A stretch of 64,000 bases of DNA from Maricaulis alexandrii (GCF_005871165.1 NZ_SWKP01000006.1:62001-126000); one strand, 5' to 3'; positions 47,407-58,000 are shown, counted from the first letter of the stretch. The notes: generated from the letters alone by a model not told the origin. Program-made: numbers and translations.

Positions 47407-48675
47407 ATGCCCATCCGCAGTTTCGCTGCCGCGCTCCTGATCAGCGTCAGCACGTTTCCAGCCCTTGCGCAGGACATGAATCCGGTCGAGGATCCGCGTG
47501 CGCTGGGCTTTGACCCGGCCGGCCTCGCCACCATTGACGCCACGATTGAAGCCCTTTCCGCCGAACAGGCCCGCCCGGGCTATGCCGTGATCATCACGCG
47601 CGGTGAACAGGTCGCCTTTGTCGCCGAAGCCGGCACCGCGAATCTCGAAACCGGCGACGTCTTCACGATCGATACCCCGGTGCGCATCGCCTCCATGTCC
47701 AAACCTGTGACGGCCGTGGCCATCATGCAATTGGTCGAGGATGGCCGTGTCCGGCTGGACGCGCCGGTCAGCGAGTATCTGCCCGCCTTCGCCGATGTGC
47801 AGGTTGCCGTCACCCCGATGGCTGGCGCCGACGGTGTCATCGCCACCCGGGCCCCGGACACCGAGATGACGGTCGAGCATCTGCTGACCCACACCTCCGG
47901 CCTCGGTTATATTTTCGAGGGTGAGACAGATCTGGGCCAGCTCTATCTCGACAATTCCCTTTATGCCGGCGATGGCGACCTTATGGCCCGCATGGACCAG
48001 CTGGCTGAACTGCCGCTTTACACGGATCCCGGTGATCGCTGGATCTACTCCTATTCGATCGATGTTCTGGGGGCGATCGTCCAGGTCGCGTCGGGGCAGC
48101 CCTTCGAAGACTATCTGGAAACAGAGATCTTCACGCCCCTGGGCATGAACTCGACCGGCTTCTTCTTCGACGACGTGGACTTTGAGGAAGAAGACCTGGC
48201 GCCCCTCTATGTCCATGACGAGAACGGAGAACTGGTCCTTTATTCAGAAGCCTTCATGCCAGACTGGCCGTCAGGCGGCGGCGGCCTGGTGTCCACGGCG
48301 ACGGATTATGCCCGCTTCGCCATGATGCTCGCCAATGGCGGCACGCTGGGCGACGTACAGATCCTGGCCCCGGAAACCGCAGCGCTGATGATGCGCCCGC
48401 ACACCACGCCGGACCAGCTGGGCAATGGCTGGGAGGCGCGGCGCTTTGCCTATGGCGGTGATGTGGTCATCCCGCCCGCCGACGGTGAAACCGCTCGCGG
48501 CATTCCGGGTGATTATTCCTGGGGCGGCATGTTCGATACGGACTTCTTCGTCAGCCCGGCGACCGGTGTCGCGGTCATCACGACCACGCAGATCCAGCCG
48601 GGACCGAACCGTCCTTCTCCGCGTACCAGCGCCGTGGTCCGCCCCCTGGCCTATCAGGCGATGGCGTTTGATTGA
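47407..48675 (+). CDS. serine hydrolase of the beta-lactamase/PBP family, exported
   Basis: 422 residues with a signal peptide (cut after FPALA). The catalytic motifs are SMSK (IASMSKPVTAVAI), YSYSI (Tyr motif, YSYSIDVLG) and HTSG in the loop. The C-terminal half ends with a conserved SWGGMFDTDFFVSP stretch typical of this family's esterase/DD-peptidase members. It is a different paralogue from the gene at 24501-26030 (shorter, no beta-rich tail). GGGGAGAACCTC precedes the ATG. Confidence 0.9.
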   Translation: MPIRSFAAALLISVSTFPALAQDMNPVEDPRALGFDPAGLATIDATIEALSAEQARPGYAVIITRGEQVAFVAEAGTANLETGDVFTIDTPVRIASMSKPVTAVAIMQLVEDGRVRLDAPVSEYLPAFADVQVAVTPMAGADGVIATRAPDTEMTVEHLLTHTSGLGYIFEGETDLGQLYLDNSLYAGDGDLMARMDQLAELPLYTDPGDRWIYSYSIDVLGAIVQVASGQPFEDYLETEIFTPLGMNSTGFFFDDVDFEEEDLAPLYVHDENGELVLYSEAFMPDWPSGGGGLVSTATDYARFAMMLANGGTLGDVQILAPETAALMMRPHTTPDQLGNGWEARRFAYGGDVVIPPADGETARGIPGDYSWGGMFDTDFFVSPATGVAVITTTQIQPGPNRPSPRTSAVVRPLAYQAMAFD

Positions 48676-48796
48676 CCGGAGGACTTTTTCTGCAGCGGAC
48701 GCGACGGACTGATCGGTCTCGTGCGTGGAAGGAAGGCAGACGGGTCCCCTCCCTGTTCATGAGCCCGTCTGGCCTGCATGTCCCCCCTGACATGAC

Positions 48797-48822
48797 GCAG
48801 GGCCCGCCGAAGCGGGCCCTGC
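48797..48822. terminator. strong hairpin between serine hydrolase and secF
   Basis: Perfect 11-bp stem GCAGGGCCCGC / GCGGGCCCTGC with a 4-nt loop (CGAA on plus, TTCG tetraloop on minus). It lies between two convergent genes but has no clear T-run on either side, so it may end or stabilise both transcripts. Confidence 0.6.
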
Positions 48823-48861
48823 ACGTGTTTCAGGGTCATGCCGGAAGAGTGGTCGAAGCGG

Positions 48862-49809
48862 TCAGACGCCGCCCTGGGTGCTTTCCCGTTCAACATCCGT
48901 GAACAGGAGGAGCGGTGCCGCCACGAAGATCGAGGAATAGGTCCCGATCAGCACGCCCCAGATCATCGCGAAGGCAAAGCCTTGCAGCGAGGCCCCACCG
49001 ATCAGGTAGAGCGAGACCAGGGCCACAAGCGTGGTCGCCGAGGTCAGGATGGTGCGCGACAGCGTGTCATTGATCGACAGGTTGAGCACATCCGCCAGCG
49101 GCATTTTCTTGTACTTGCGCAAATTCTCACGGATCCGGTCGTAAACGACGACGGTATCGTTCATCGAGTAACCGACAATCGTCAGGATGGCCGCCACGGT
49201 CGCGAGGTCGAAGGTCATCTGGGTCACGGAGAACATGCCGACGGTCGCGATGACATCGTGGACCAGGGCCAGGACCGCACCCAGCGAATACTGCCACTGG
49301 AAGCGGAACCAGATGTAGACCAGCATCAGGAAGAGCGCGACGCCGATCGCGACGAAGCCGGTGACGACAAGTTCGCGTGACACGGCGCCACCGATCACGG
49401 TCGTGCCCCGGATTTCCAGCCCTTCCACTGAGGTCAGGGCCGTTTCCATGGTCTGGCGAGCGGTCTGGTTGGCTTCCTCGCCGACCGTTCCTTCACCCGG
49501 CTGCAGCGGCAGGGCAACGAGGAAGGTGCGCCGTTCCGGGTCGGTATTGCCGGCCTCCTGGACCCGCGGCTCGCCCAATTCCAGGGCGGCGGTCAGGTCC
49601 CGCAATTCCTCGGTCGTCGTGGTGCTGCCGGTTTCCACTTCGGTCTGGATACCGCCGCGGAAGTCGATGCCGAAATTGATGCCGACATTGGCGAACTCGA
49701 AAAGCGAGAACAGAAGGACCAGGGCGGACAGGGCCAGGGCCACGAAACGGACCCGGATGAACGGCACCTTGGCGGTGGTCGGAAGAAGGTTGATGAGTGC
49801 GAGCTTCAT
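48862..49809 (-). CDS. secF: protein translocase subunit SecF
   Basis: 315 residues, about six transmembrane segments. Motifs are INFGIDFRGGIQTEV (the D/FRGG signature of SecD/SecF), a large periplasmic loop, and VGYSMNDTVVVYDRIRENLRKYKK with TLSRTILTSATTLVALVSLYL. With SecD it uses the proton gradient to pull proteins out of the SecYEG channel. AAGGGGGCCGGATC precedes the ATG; the gene lies 12 bases behind secD. Confidence 0.97.
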   Translation of the reverse strand: MKLALINLLPTTAKVPFIRVRFVALALSALVLLFSLFEFANVGINFGIDFRGGIQTEVETGSTTTTEELRDLTAALELGEPRVQEAGNTDPERRTFLVALPLQPGEGTVGEEANQTARQTMETALTSVEGLEIRGTTVIGGAVSRELVVTGFVAIGVALFLMLVYIWFRFQWQYSLGAVLALVHDVIATVGMFSVTQMTFDLATVAAILTIVGYSMNDTVVVYDRIRENLRKYKKMPLADVLNLSINDTLSRTILTSATTLVALVSLYLIGGASLQGFAFAMIWGVLIGTYSSIFVAAPLLLFTDVERESTQGGV

Positions 49810-49821
49810 GATCCGGCCCCC

Positions 49822-51474
49822 TTAGATCGGCAGCTGTTTCGGCTTGAAGCCGCGCAACCAGAGCACGGCGAGAAGACGGGAGAAAACAAAGGCCGTGAAG
49901 ACCGAGGTGATGATGCCGACGCCCAGGGTCACAGCAAAGCCGCGGACCGGACCGGCGCCCAGCAGATAAAGGACGGAGGCCGCAATGAATGTGGTCACAT
50001 TGGCGTCGAGAATGGCCGCCAAGGCCTGCTCGTAACCGGCCTGGATGGCATTGGCCGGCGTGCGCCCCTTCAGCCCCTCCTCGCGGATACGTTCGAAGAT
50101 GAGGACATTGGCATCCACCGCCATACCGATCGTAAGAATGATCCCCGCAATACCCGGCAGGGTCAGGGTCATGCCGAGGCCGGACAGGCTGCCCAGGATC
50201 AGCACCACATTGACCATCAGGGCCATGATGGAAAACACGCCGAACACGCCATAGGCGGCCAGCATGAAGACGATCACCAGGGCAAAACCGATGATGATGG
50301 CCAGCTTGCCGCTCTCGATCTGGTCGTGCCCCAGGCTGGGTGAAACGGTGCGTTCCTCGACCGGCGTCAGCGAAGCCGGCAGGGCACCGGCATTCAGCAG
50401 AATGACCAGCTGGGAGGCCGTCTCGTAGGTGTAGCCGCCGCCAATGATGCCCGACCCGCCCAGGATCGGCTCATTGATGCGCGGGGCCGAGATGATCTCG
50501 CCGTCCAGCACAATGGCGAACTGGCGACCACGATTGTTCGTGGTCACATCCCCGAAGACGAGCGCGCCCTGGGTATCAAAGCGGAAGCCGACGACCGGAC
50601 CCGTGTAATTGGGGTGGGTCGTGACGTTGGAATTCGTCAGGTTCTCACCGGTCAGGAGCTGACGGGTCTCGACGGCGAGATACTGGATCGGCTGGGTGTT
50701 GGCGACCGGGTAGATGGTCCGCCCCGGCGGCGTGCGCGCCTGGCCATTCGGACCCGGATCGATCGTGCTGTCGACCATGTGGAAGCTCAGCGCGGCCTGG
50801 GTGCCGACGAGGTCGATGATTTCCTGCGGGTCTTCCGCGCCCGGCACCTGGACAAGGACACGGTCCTCACCCGCCCGGGCAATCGTCGGGTCGGTTGTCC
50901 CAAGACCATCGATACGACGACGGATAACGGTGATGGCCTGGCTGAGCGTGCGGGTCTTGATGGCCGCGAACTGCTCATCGGTGACCGAGATGCGGATGGC
51001 ACTGGGATCGTCAGGATCCAGGCGCATTTCGTACATCTGCGCCAGGCTGGGACCGCCGAACTCCGTGGTCACCGGACCATTCAGGGTCTGCAACTGCTCG
51101 AAGGCCTGCTGGCGCTCGTCCGGACGGATCATCAGGACGACAACTTCATCACCGACCAGCGAGACCGAGCGCGGCAGCAATTGCTCATTGCGCAGGGTCT
51201 GGCGGGCATCGGCAGCCAGACCTTCCATCTGGGCGGTGCGGACTTCGTCCATGTCGACCGCAAAAACGATGTGCGAACCGCCCTGCAGGTCGAGACCCAG
51301 ATTGATGGTTGCGCTGGGAATGAAGCGCCAGATGCCGCGAGGCTCGCGGCTGCCATCGATCTCACTAATCGTGTACCGCTCCTCCTCCGGGACCAGGTTC
51401 GGCACCGTGAACAGGATACCGGCCAGGACTACAAGGAAGATGGTGAGCAGTTTCCAGCGCCCGAAATACAGCAT
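49822..51474 (-). CDS. secD: protein translocase subunit SecD
   Basis: 550 residues with an N-terminal membrane segment (LLTIFLVVLAGILFTVPNLV), the periplasmic P1 domain (LGLDLQGGSHIVFAVD; IRRRIDGLGTTDPTI), and a C-terminal five-segment bundle (VDANVLIFERIREEGLKGRTPANAIQAGYEQALAAILDANVTT is split here: VDANVLIFERIREE, then YEQALAAILDANVTTFIA). It forms the SecDF-YajC accessory complex. It is encoded 38 bases after yajC. Confidence 0.97.
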   Translation of the reverse strand: MLYFGRWKLLTIFLVVLAGILFTVPNLVPEEERYTISEIDGSREPRGIWRFIPSATINLGLDLQGGSHIVFAVDMDEVRTAQMEGLAADARQTLRNEQLLPRSVSLVGDEVVVLMIRPDERQQAFEQLQTLNGPVTTEFGGPSLAQMYEMRLDPDDPSAIRISVTDEQFAAIKTRTLSQAITVIRRRIDGLGTTDPTIARAGEDRVLVQVPGAEDPQEIIDLVGTQAALSFHMVDSTIDPGPNGQARTPPGRTIYPVANTQPIQYLAVETRQLLTGENLTNSNVTTHPNYTGPVVGFRFDTQGALVFGDVTTNNRGRQFAIVLDGEIISAPRINEPILGGSGIIGGGYTYETASQLVILLNAGALPASLTPVEERTVSPSLGHDQIESGKLAIIIGFALVIVFMLAAYGVFGVFSIMALMVNVVLILGSLSGLGMTLTLPGIAGIILTIGMAVDANVLIFERIREEGLKGRTPANAIQAGYEQALAAILDANVTTFIAASVLYLLGAGPVRGFAVTLGVGIITSVFTAFVFSRLLAVLWLRGFKPKQLPI

Positions 51475-51512
51475 GGCAGCGCGGCCTTTTCAGTTGGTCG
51501 TCGAGGAAAGGG

Positions 51513-51815
51513 TCAGTCGTCCTTGGCGTCGTTCGCCGGCTTGGGCTCGGTCCGGCCCTTCACCGAAGCGATCGTCTGACGCACAACGCGCACCTTGACG
51601 CCTTCGGACAGCTCGACCGTGACTTCCTCGTCACCGACCTTGGAGACCTTGCCGATCAGGCCGCCCTGGGTGATGACTTCATCGCCGCGCTTGAGGCCTT
51701 CCACCATTTCCTTGTGTTCTTTCATCCGCTTTTGCTGCGGACGGATCATCAGGAAATAGAGCACGCCGAACATCAGGACGAGCATGAGAACCTGAGGGCC
51801 GAAAATCGCTTCCAT
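51513..51815 (-). CDS. yajC: preprotein translocase subunit YajC
   Basis: 100 residues, typical length. A single N-terminal membrane segment (FGPQVLMLVLMFGVLYFLMIRPQQKR) with the family motif FLMIRPQQKRMKEH is followed by a small cytoplasmic domain (LKRGDEVITQGGLIGKVSKVGDEEVTVEL). It joins SecDF. GGGGAAAGACTGAC precedes the ATG at 51815; the frame extends 15 codons upstream without support. Confidence 0.96.
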   Translation of the reverse strand: MEAIFGPQVLMLVLMFGVLYFLMIRPQQKRMKEHKEMVEGLKRGDEVITQGGLIGKVSKVGDEEVTVELSEGVKVRVVRQTIASVKGRTEPKPANDAKDD

Positions 51816-51948
51816 GTCAGTCTTTCCCCACAATGGCTGGGCCCGGCGGCATGCTGACATGCGCGGAGCCGAATTTGAAATTGCGCGGGACTATATCGGG
51901 GTCACCCCGTCATGCAACAAGGCCTGACTGTTCGAAAGCCGCAGCGGC

Positions 51949-52872
51949 TCAGCGCAAATAGCTCATCGGATCGACCGGATTGACGCCATTGCGGATCTCG
52001 AAATGGACCTGGGGACGGTCCACGGAGCCGGTATCGCCGGCCTCGGCGATCACCTGACCCTGGCTGACCTGGTCACCTTCGCGGACCAGAAGCCGGGAGT
52101 TATGGGCGTAAGCCGTTACGAAACCACCGGAATGACGCAAGAGGACAAGCTGGCCATAGCCCGCCAGTTCGGACCCGGCATAAACGACCTGCCCGGCAGC
52201 GGCGGCACGGACACTGTCACCGGACCGGGCTTCGATATTGATGCCATCATTGCGGCCACCATCGGGCTTGCGACCGAAACTGGACAGGACCGAACCCCGG
52301 ATCGGCCAGGCAAAGCTGGGCGCTCCGGCCTGAGCGGGCGGCGGACGGTTTTCGCGCGGCGACGGTGCGGCGGTTGAGGAAGAGCCGGCACTGGTGTCCC
52401 GGCTGGCCAGATTGACCACGGTGGCCCCTTGCGGCAGGCGGATCTGTTGGCCCACTTCCAGATTGTACGGCGGACGGATCCCGTTATGGGCCGCCAGCTG
52501 CTGGAAAGGCACGTCATACTGCAGGCCGATCCGGTAGAGGTTTTCGCCACGTCGGACGACGTGGACGGCCGGGCGCGGCATGGACAGGACCTGTCCGACA
52601 TTCAGCGCATAGGGCCGATAGAGCGAATTGGCACTGGCCAAGGCTTCCATGGCGACACCACAGCGCACGGCGATCTCGGACAGCGTATCGCCGCGGCGTA
52701 CCGTGTAGGCATTGCCGCAATCCATGCGCGTGATCCGGGACGGGCCCGATGAGCCCGATCCGCCGGAATAGGAGCGGTGTTCCACCCGGGCCGGCTCGCG
52801 CGGGGTCGACGCACAGGCCGCGAGGCCGGCACTGAGGACCGCAACAAGGCAGATCAGGTTTGCTACACGCAT
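51949..52872 (-). CDS. NlpD-like LysM/M23 lipoprotein (probable amidase activator)
   Basis: 307 residues. The signal peptide with lipobox (SAGLAACAS) is followed by two LysM domains (YTVRRGDTLSEIAVRCGV and HVVRRGENLYRIGLQYDV). A C-terminal LytM/M23 domain follows (WPIRGSVLSSFG; GYGQLVLLRHSGGFVTAYAHNS; VHFEIRNG). In the catalytic H-x-x-x-D motif both residues are replaced (RNDGINIEA has Asn at both places), so it should not cleave peptidoglycan but activate an amidase at the septum, as E. coli NlpD does. ATG 52872 gives a clean lipoprotein; ATG 52908 is possible. Confidence 0.9.
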   Translation of the reverse strand: MRVANLICLVAVLSAGLAACASTPREPARVEHRSYSGGSGSSGPSRITRMDCGNAYTVRRGDTLSEIAVRCGVAMEALASANSLYRPYALNVGQVLSMPRPAVHVVRRGENLYRIGLQYDVPFQQLAAHNGIRPPYNLEVGQQIRLPQGATVVNLASRDTSAGSSSTAAPSPRENRPPPAQAGAPSFAWPIRGSVLSSFGRKPDGGRNDGINIEARSGDSVRAAAAGQVVYAGSELAGYGQLVLLRHSGGFVTAYAHNSRLLVREGDQVSQGQVIAEAGDTGSVDRPQVHFEIRNGVNPVDPMSYLR

Positions 52873-52924
52873 GACGATAGGACGCTCCGGAGCCAGATTG
52901 CCCGACATACAGCCATGGCAAGGC

Positions 52925-52939
52925 TTAACCGCCGGTTAT
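52925..52939. promoter_or_regulatory. possible CtrA-like site upstream of the NlpD-like gene
   Basis: TTAACCGCCGGTTAT matches the CtrA motif TTAA-N7-TTAA with one mismatch in the last base. It lies about 53-67 bases upstream of the chosen start of the cell-division-linked NlpD-like gene. A single imperfect site of this kind occurs by chance, so the call is weak. Confidence 0.3.
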
Positions 52940-53003
52940 CCATGGCGGGCCAAGTGAAGATATCACGATTTTAGATTATGCCGAGACCCGTCGCCAGAAC
53001 CGG

Positions 53004-53399
53004 TTAGCGGGCGCTTCCAGCCGCCTCCAGCTGGTCACGGCACCAGTCCTCGGCCTGCTCTTGCGCTTCGAACCGCTGATAGGTGATGTCCCATTCGTCG
53101 ACATACACCTGCAGCAGGCGCTCCAGCTCTTCATCATGGCCCTTGGGGGGCAAATAAGCGACATGGCGGCCTGCCAGAACCTCCAGCCCGTCATTCCAGA
53201 TTTCGCGAAGCAGGCTGATTGGCGGGTAATCACGCACGCGACGAGCATCCACGATCATGGCAGCGAGCTTGCCGGACTCGCACAAGTCAGCAACCCGAAA
53301 ATTCAAAGTTGAGTGGTCACGTCGGCTGATCTGCCCGTCCAGAGACTGGACCCAAATCCGGGGATCAGACGTGACATCCAGAGTGATGCCCATACCCAT
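53004..53399 (-). CDS. hypothetical protein, possibly SpoIIAA-like fold
   Basis: 131 residues with no signal peptide or membrane segment. The order of strands and helices (ITLDVTSDPRIWVQSLDGQIS; LAAMIVDARRVRDYPP; GRHVAYLPPKG; YQRFEAQEQAEDWCRDQL) resembles SpoIIAA-like single-domain proteins that end in an F-x-x-x-x-x-A-x-x-W helix. This is a fold guess, not a function. It lies between pcm and the nlpD-like gene on the same strand, with 72 bases to pcm. The ATG two codons in is an alternative start. Confidence 0.65.
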   Translation of the reverse strand: MGMGITLDVTSDPRIWVQSLDGQISRRDHSTLNFRVADLCESGKLAAMIVDARRVRDYPPISLLREIWNDGLEVLAGRHVAYLPPKGHDEELERLLQVYVDEWDITYQRFEAQEQAEDWCRDQLEAAGSAR

Positions 53400-53471
53400 G
53401 GTCTAACACAAGACCTCAGGGATGAGAGATGATAATTAGATGAAATTATTCAGTGCCTTGCGAGAAAGAAA

Positions 53472-54113
53472 TCAGAGCGCGCGGGCTTCGCCTTTCACCA
53501 GCGGTACAAAGCGCACGTCCATGATGTCGCTCTCCACAATCTCACCGCCCTCACGGACATAGCGCACCAAGACCTGTTTGGTGCCGCGGTCCACGGGGGC
53601 CACCGCAATCCCGCCATCCTTGAGCTGCTGCAGGATGGTGTCCGGCCGTTCCGGCGCCGAAGCGGTGAGAATGATCCGGTCGAAGGGCGCCTGCTCGGCC
53701 CACCCCAGCGTGCCGTCTCCGATCTTGGTGACGATATTGGTCAGGCGCAGGGCCTCGAACCGGGCCTCGGCCTCGCGGGACAGGGTCCGGTAGCGCTCGA
53801 CGGAATAGACACGGCGCGCCAGCCGCGCCAGCACGGCGGCCTGGTAGCCGGACCCGGTCCCGATCTCGAGCACCTTGCAGCGATCATCGAGTTTGAGCGC
53901 CTGGGTCATCAGGGCGACGATCAGAGGCTGGGAAATCGTTTGGCCGCAATCGATGGGCAGGGCCCGGTCATCATAGGCCTGGTCGCCAAAGCGCTGTGGC
54001 ACGAAGAGATGACGCGGCGTCCGCTCCAGCGCGCCCATCACCTTGGCATCGGTCACACCCCCGCCTCTCAGGCTCATGACCAGCTGGATCATGCGGGGAT
54101 CGGGGAGTTGCAT
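53472..54113 (-). CDS. pcm: protein-L-isoaspartate O-methyltransferase
   Basis: 213 residues. Motifs are DYDDRALPIDCGQTISQPLIVALMTQ is partly visible as ALPIDCGQTISQP, the SAM site LEIGTGSGYQAAVLARL, and YSVERYRTLSREA. It repairs isoaspartyl damage in aged proteins in the cytoplasm. It starts 14 bases behind surE with AGGCTAAGCGC ahead of the ATG; surE-pcm is a conserved stress-survival pair. Confidence 0.96.
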   Translation of the reverse strand: MQLPDPRMIQLVMSLRGGGVTDAKVMGALERTPRHLFVPQRFGDQAYDDRALPIDCGQTISQPLIVALMTQALKLDDRCKVLEIGTGSGYQAAVLARLARRVYSVERYRTLSREAEARFEALRLTNIVTKIGDGTLGWAEQAPFDRIILTASAPERPDTILQQLKDGGIAVAPVDRGTKQVLVRYVREGGEIVESDIMDVRFVPLVKGEARAL

Positions 54114-54127
54114 GCGCTTAGCCTGCC

Positions 54128-54922
54128 TCAGCTCTTGGGCGGAACGCCGCCCAGCATTTTCTTCAGATTGCCCAGGGTTTCGCCGTGGGTCAGATCCATA
54201 TGGAGCGGCGTCACGGAAATCTTGCCGTCATAGACAGCCTTCAGGTCCACGCCCTCGGGAGGATTTGACAGGATACCCTTGAAGGCAAGCCAGTAATAAT
54301 CCATGCCGCGCGGATCGGTCCGGTGCTCGGCGTGCAGGATGTGCTGGTCGCGACGCCCCTGGCGAGTCACCTCCACCTCGGTCACATCCTCCGGCTTGCG
54401 GTCCGGGAAATTGATGTTGATGAGCACGTCTTCCGGCCATTTCAGGTCGAAAAGACGGCGCAGGATCGGGGCGCCGTAGAGCTCGGCGGTCTCCCACTCG
54501 ATCGGATCATCCTTCTTGAAGCCATAGGCCTGCGACAGGGCCACGGCGGGAATACCCAGCTGCATGCCCTGCATGGCGCCGGCGACCGTGCCGGAAAAAG
54601 TCACGTCCTCGGCGATGTTCTGGCCGCGATTGACGCCGGACAGGACCAGATCGGGCTTTTTGCCCGGGACGATGTCCTGGACGCCCATGAGGACGCAATC
54701 GGTCGGCGTGCCGGAGACGGAGAATTTCTGATCCCCCCATTTGCGCACACGCAGCGGGGAATGCAGCGTCAGGGAGCGCCCGGCCCCCGACTGTTCCTCA
54801 GCCGGAGCGACGATCCAGACATCATCGGACAATTGCCGGGCAATCTTCTCCAGCACTTTCAGGCCATGGGCCCGGATGCCGTCATCATTGGTCAGGAGAA
54901 TTCGCGGGTTTTCAGGGATCAT
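54128..54922 (-). CDS. surE: 5'/3'-nucleotidase SurE
   Basis: 264 residues. The metal-binding motif [15 protein letters not shown] carries the paired Asp residues, followed by [34 protein letters not shown] and [26 protein letters not shown]. SurE dephosphorylates nucleoside monophosphates and polyphosphate. GAGGACGACAAGACG precedes the ATG. Order surE-pcm-nlpD-like is conserved in many proteobacteria. Confidence 0.97.
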   Translation of the reverse strand: MIPENPRILLTNDDGIRAHGLKVLEKIARQLSDDVWIVAPAEEQSGAGRSLTLHSPLRVRKWGDQKFSVSGTPTDCVLMGVQDIVPGKKPDLVLSGVNRGQNIAEDVTFSGTVAGAMQGMQLGIPAVALSQAYGFKKDDPIEWETAELYGAPILRRLFDLKWPEDVLININFPDRKPEDVTEVEVTRQGRRDQHILHAEHRTDPRGMDYYWLAFKGILSNPPEGVDLKAVYDGKISVTPLHMDLTHGETLGNLKKMLGGVPPKS

Positions 54923-55005
54923 CGTCTTGTCGTCCTCGGCATCGTTTCGAGCACGCTTCTAGACGATTTGGCCGGGCCTGCCAGCCCACAAGTCTGTCAT
55001 CCAAG

Positions 55006-55042
55006 AAAGTGTGAGCCAGGCGACTGGGCGGTCGCCTGGCTC
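55006..55042 (-). terminator. terminator of the giant RTX/cadherin-like gene
   Basis: Perfect 12-bp stem GAGCCAGGCGAC / GTCGCCTGGCTC (55013-55024 with 55031-55042) and a 6-nt loop. On the minus strand it is followed by ACACTTTCTT, a weak T-run. It lies 20 bases beyond the stop at 55062. Confidence 0.8.
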
Positions 55043-55061
55043 ATGATCCGCCTGCTGCGAG

Positions 55062-58000
55062 TTACCAGCCTTCCGGCGTATCAACGGTCGGCTGTATCCA
55101 AGTCTCGCCCTCAAGCGGATCAAAATATGTATCCGGACCAATGCCGGTACCGGAGGGCGCGAGCCCGGCAAACGGGTTCGCGCCCCCGGTGGCAGCCCCC
55201 ATCGCCCCCTCCGACAGGGATTGCAGTCCGGTCAGGCCATCAAGGCCGGCTGTGTCAATCGGAACGTCGGTATCAACGCCCGCAAGATCGGCTTCGCCCA
55301 TTTCACGCGGCGCATCCGTATCGTCGGACAGCTTGACCAGGAAATTGTCCTGGGACGCGCTCGAGGCCTTGCCGTCGCGCAGCGGATCGACAATCGCTTC
55401 CATGCTCGGTGCCGGGGCATCGGTGTCTTCGACGATGATCGTGGCGGAGGCCGGCGTTGACGGTCCGGAAACCTCGACGGAGAAGCCGTCAATGGAGGAG
55501 TTTCCGACGCGATTGTCGACAAAGTCGAGACTGTCGAAAGTGAAGCTCACTTCCCGCGGACCATCCGCCGTGTCGACCGTGCCGGACCAGCTGACCGTGG
55601 CGTCGGTGATGGAGTTCGCAAAAGACGCCCACACACCGTTGCTGCTATAGCTGCCCGTATAGCCGGACACGTCGATCTCGTCCGGGTCGACACTCGTCGC
55701 GACCCCGTCAACATGGATCGTCGCCGAGATCCCATAATCGGCATTATTGCCATTGAGGTGGAAGACCACGCCATTGGTTGGCTGACCATTGGGCTGGGAC
55801 GCATTGGCCGATGTGCGGACCTCGCTGAACACCTGCCCCGTATCGAAGTCGACGATGAAATACATGCCGGCATTGCCGATCGATTGCGTGGCATCACTGC
55901 CGCCCGTGATCACCGTGTCGGCATGCGACACATTATAGTCCACGTTCAGCGTCTCGGTCGTGCCATCCGGAAGGTCACCGAACTGGGCCGGGTCGACCAC
56001 AAGCTCACCGGTCAGGGCATCAACGGTGAAGGCCACGTCATCGCCGGCCTGCGTGGTCACGGTAACGCCGGTGACCGCCATGGCGTCACCTTCTGCATCG
56101 GTCGCGTTCTCGAGCAGGTTCAGCGTCACAGGCGCCGCGTTCTCGCCCACCGTCACGGAAAGCGGACCGGACACGGTCGGCATATCATTGCTGCCCGTGA
56201 TCATGACGGTGAACTGGGACGTGCCGCTGGTTTGACCATCGCTGATCTCGACCGAGAAGTTGAGCATCACGCTCTCGCCATCGTCGAGATAGTCGAAAAC
56301 GGCTGCATCGGCGTCGAAGGACCAGCTCAGCACGCCATCAGCCGCATCCAGCGTCATCATGGACGCCAGATCAACGCCGGCCAGGCCCGCCGAAACGCCC
56401 ATGGCGCGGACCTGGCTGACCGTCGCGGTATGCGTGTCATTGGCGTCCTGGTCGGTATAGGACACCGTCCCGCTTTCACTCAGCGTGGCGGCGTCATCTT
56501 CACCGAAGGACAGAGACGCGCCGTCATAATAGAGGACGGGATCATTGGCTCCATCGACGGAAATGGTCACCGTTCGCGGTGTGACACCCCCCTGACCGTC
56601 CTCGACATCAAAGCGCAGCGTGATGGTTTCCGTTTCACCTTCGGACAGATCATCGAAGAAGCCCGGATAGAAGGTGATGCTGCCGGACTCTTCATCGAGA
56701 CTGTAGATCGCATTGCGGTCCGGATTGGCGAACTCCAGCACGACATTGCTGACACTCAGACTGTCGCCATCGGCATCGCTGGCCCCATCCAGCAAATCGA
56801 CCGAGAAGAAACCGGCGTCTTCCGGCATGCTGACGGACACGGCCGGTGCATCCGGTGCCGTGTTCTGGCCGATGATCGTGATCTCGACCGGCGCCATGAC
56901 CGTGTCATGACCATCGCTGATTTCGACGTCATAGGTCAGCGTCATGACCTGGCCCGTCGACAGATGCTCGAACAGGGCGGGATCGGCGGAGAAGGACCAG
57001 GCGACCGACGGACCGGTTTCGCTGGCGTCAAAGCTGATCAATCCCAACACGTCCTCCGCCGTCAGGGAACCGGTTTCACCGGCCAGGCTGACACCGAGCG
57101 CTGTGCCCGTATGCGTGTCACTGGCATCGGGATCCCAAATGCCAATCACACCCTCTGCTTCGAAATCACCCTGGGCATCCACGCCGGCCTCGACCTGAAG
57201 CTGGGAGTTCCAGGGCTCGAAATACGGCGCATCATTCTGGCCAACGACCGTGAAGTGGAGTTCGCAGGGAACCACACCGCCATCGGAGTCCTCCAGGTTG
57301 AAGCTGATGGTGAGGATTTCGGTTTCACCCTCCGCCAGGTCTTCATACTGGCCGTAAGGGAAGGTGACCGTCCCCTCCTCCAGATTGACATTGGCGGTCA
57401 CGACCCGGTCGGGATTGTCGGTGTAGGCGGTGACATCCGTTACGATGACACTGTCACTGTCGACGTCCTCGACACTGGCCAGAAGATTGACCCAAAGCGG
57501 CTCGCTCTCACCCAGTGACAGCGTGAAATCAACGAAGGTCGGAAGATCGTTCGTCCCCTCGATCGTGACACTCACAGTGGTGCTTTCCTCGGAGCGTCCG
57601 TCCGAGAGCACGACATCATAGGTCAGAGTGACGCTCTCGCCTTCCTGCAGATAGTCGAACAGGCTGCTATCGGCATTGAAGGTCCAGCCCAGCTCGCCGT
57701 CGGCGGCATTGTCGTCCAGACGCAGCAGGCCGTAGAGATTGTTCGGATTGAGGTCGCCCGCATTGCCCGTCAGCGTCAGGTCGCTGAACCAGCCATAATG
57801 GCTGTCACCGGCATCAGGGTCGTCGAAGGCAATGCTGCCGGACGTGGTCAGGGTCGCGGCGTCATTCTCGTCGAACGTCGCCTCCAGCGTGGAGTTCCAC
57901 GGCTCGATATAGGGCACATCATTCTGCCCGATCACGGTGAAACTCAGCGTGCGCGGCACCACCCCGCCATCGCCGTCATCCAGATTGAAGGCGATGGTCA

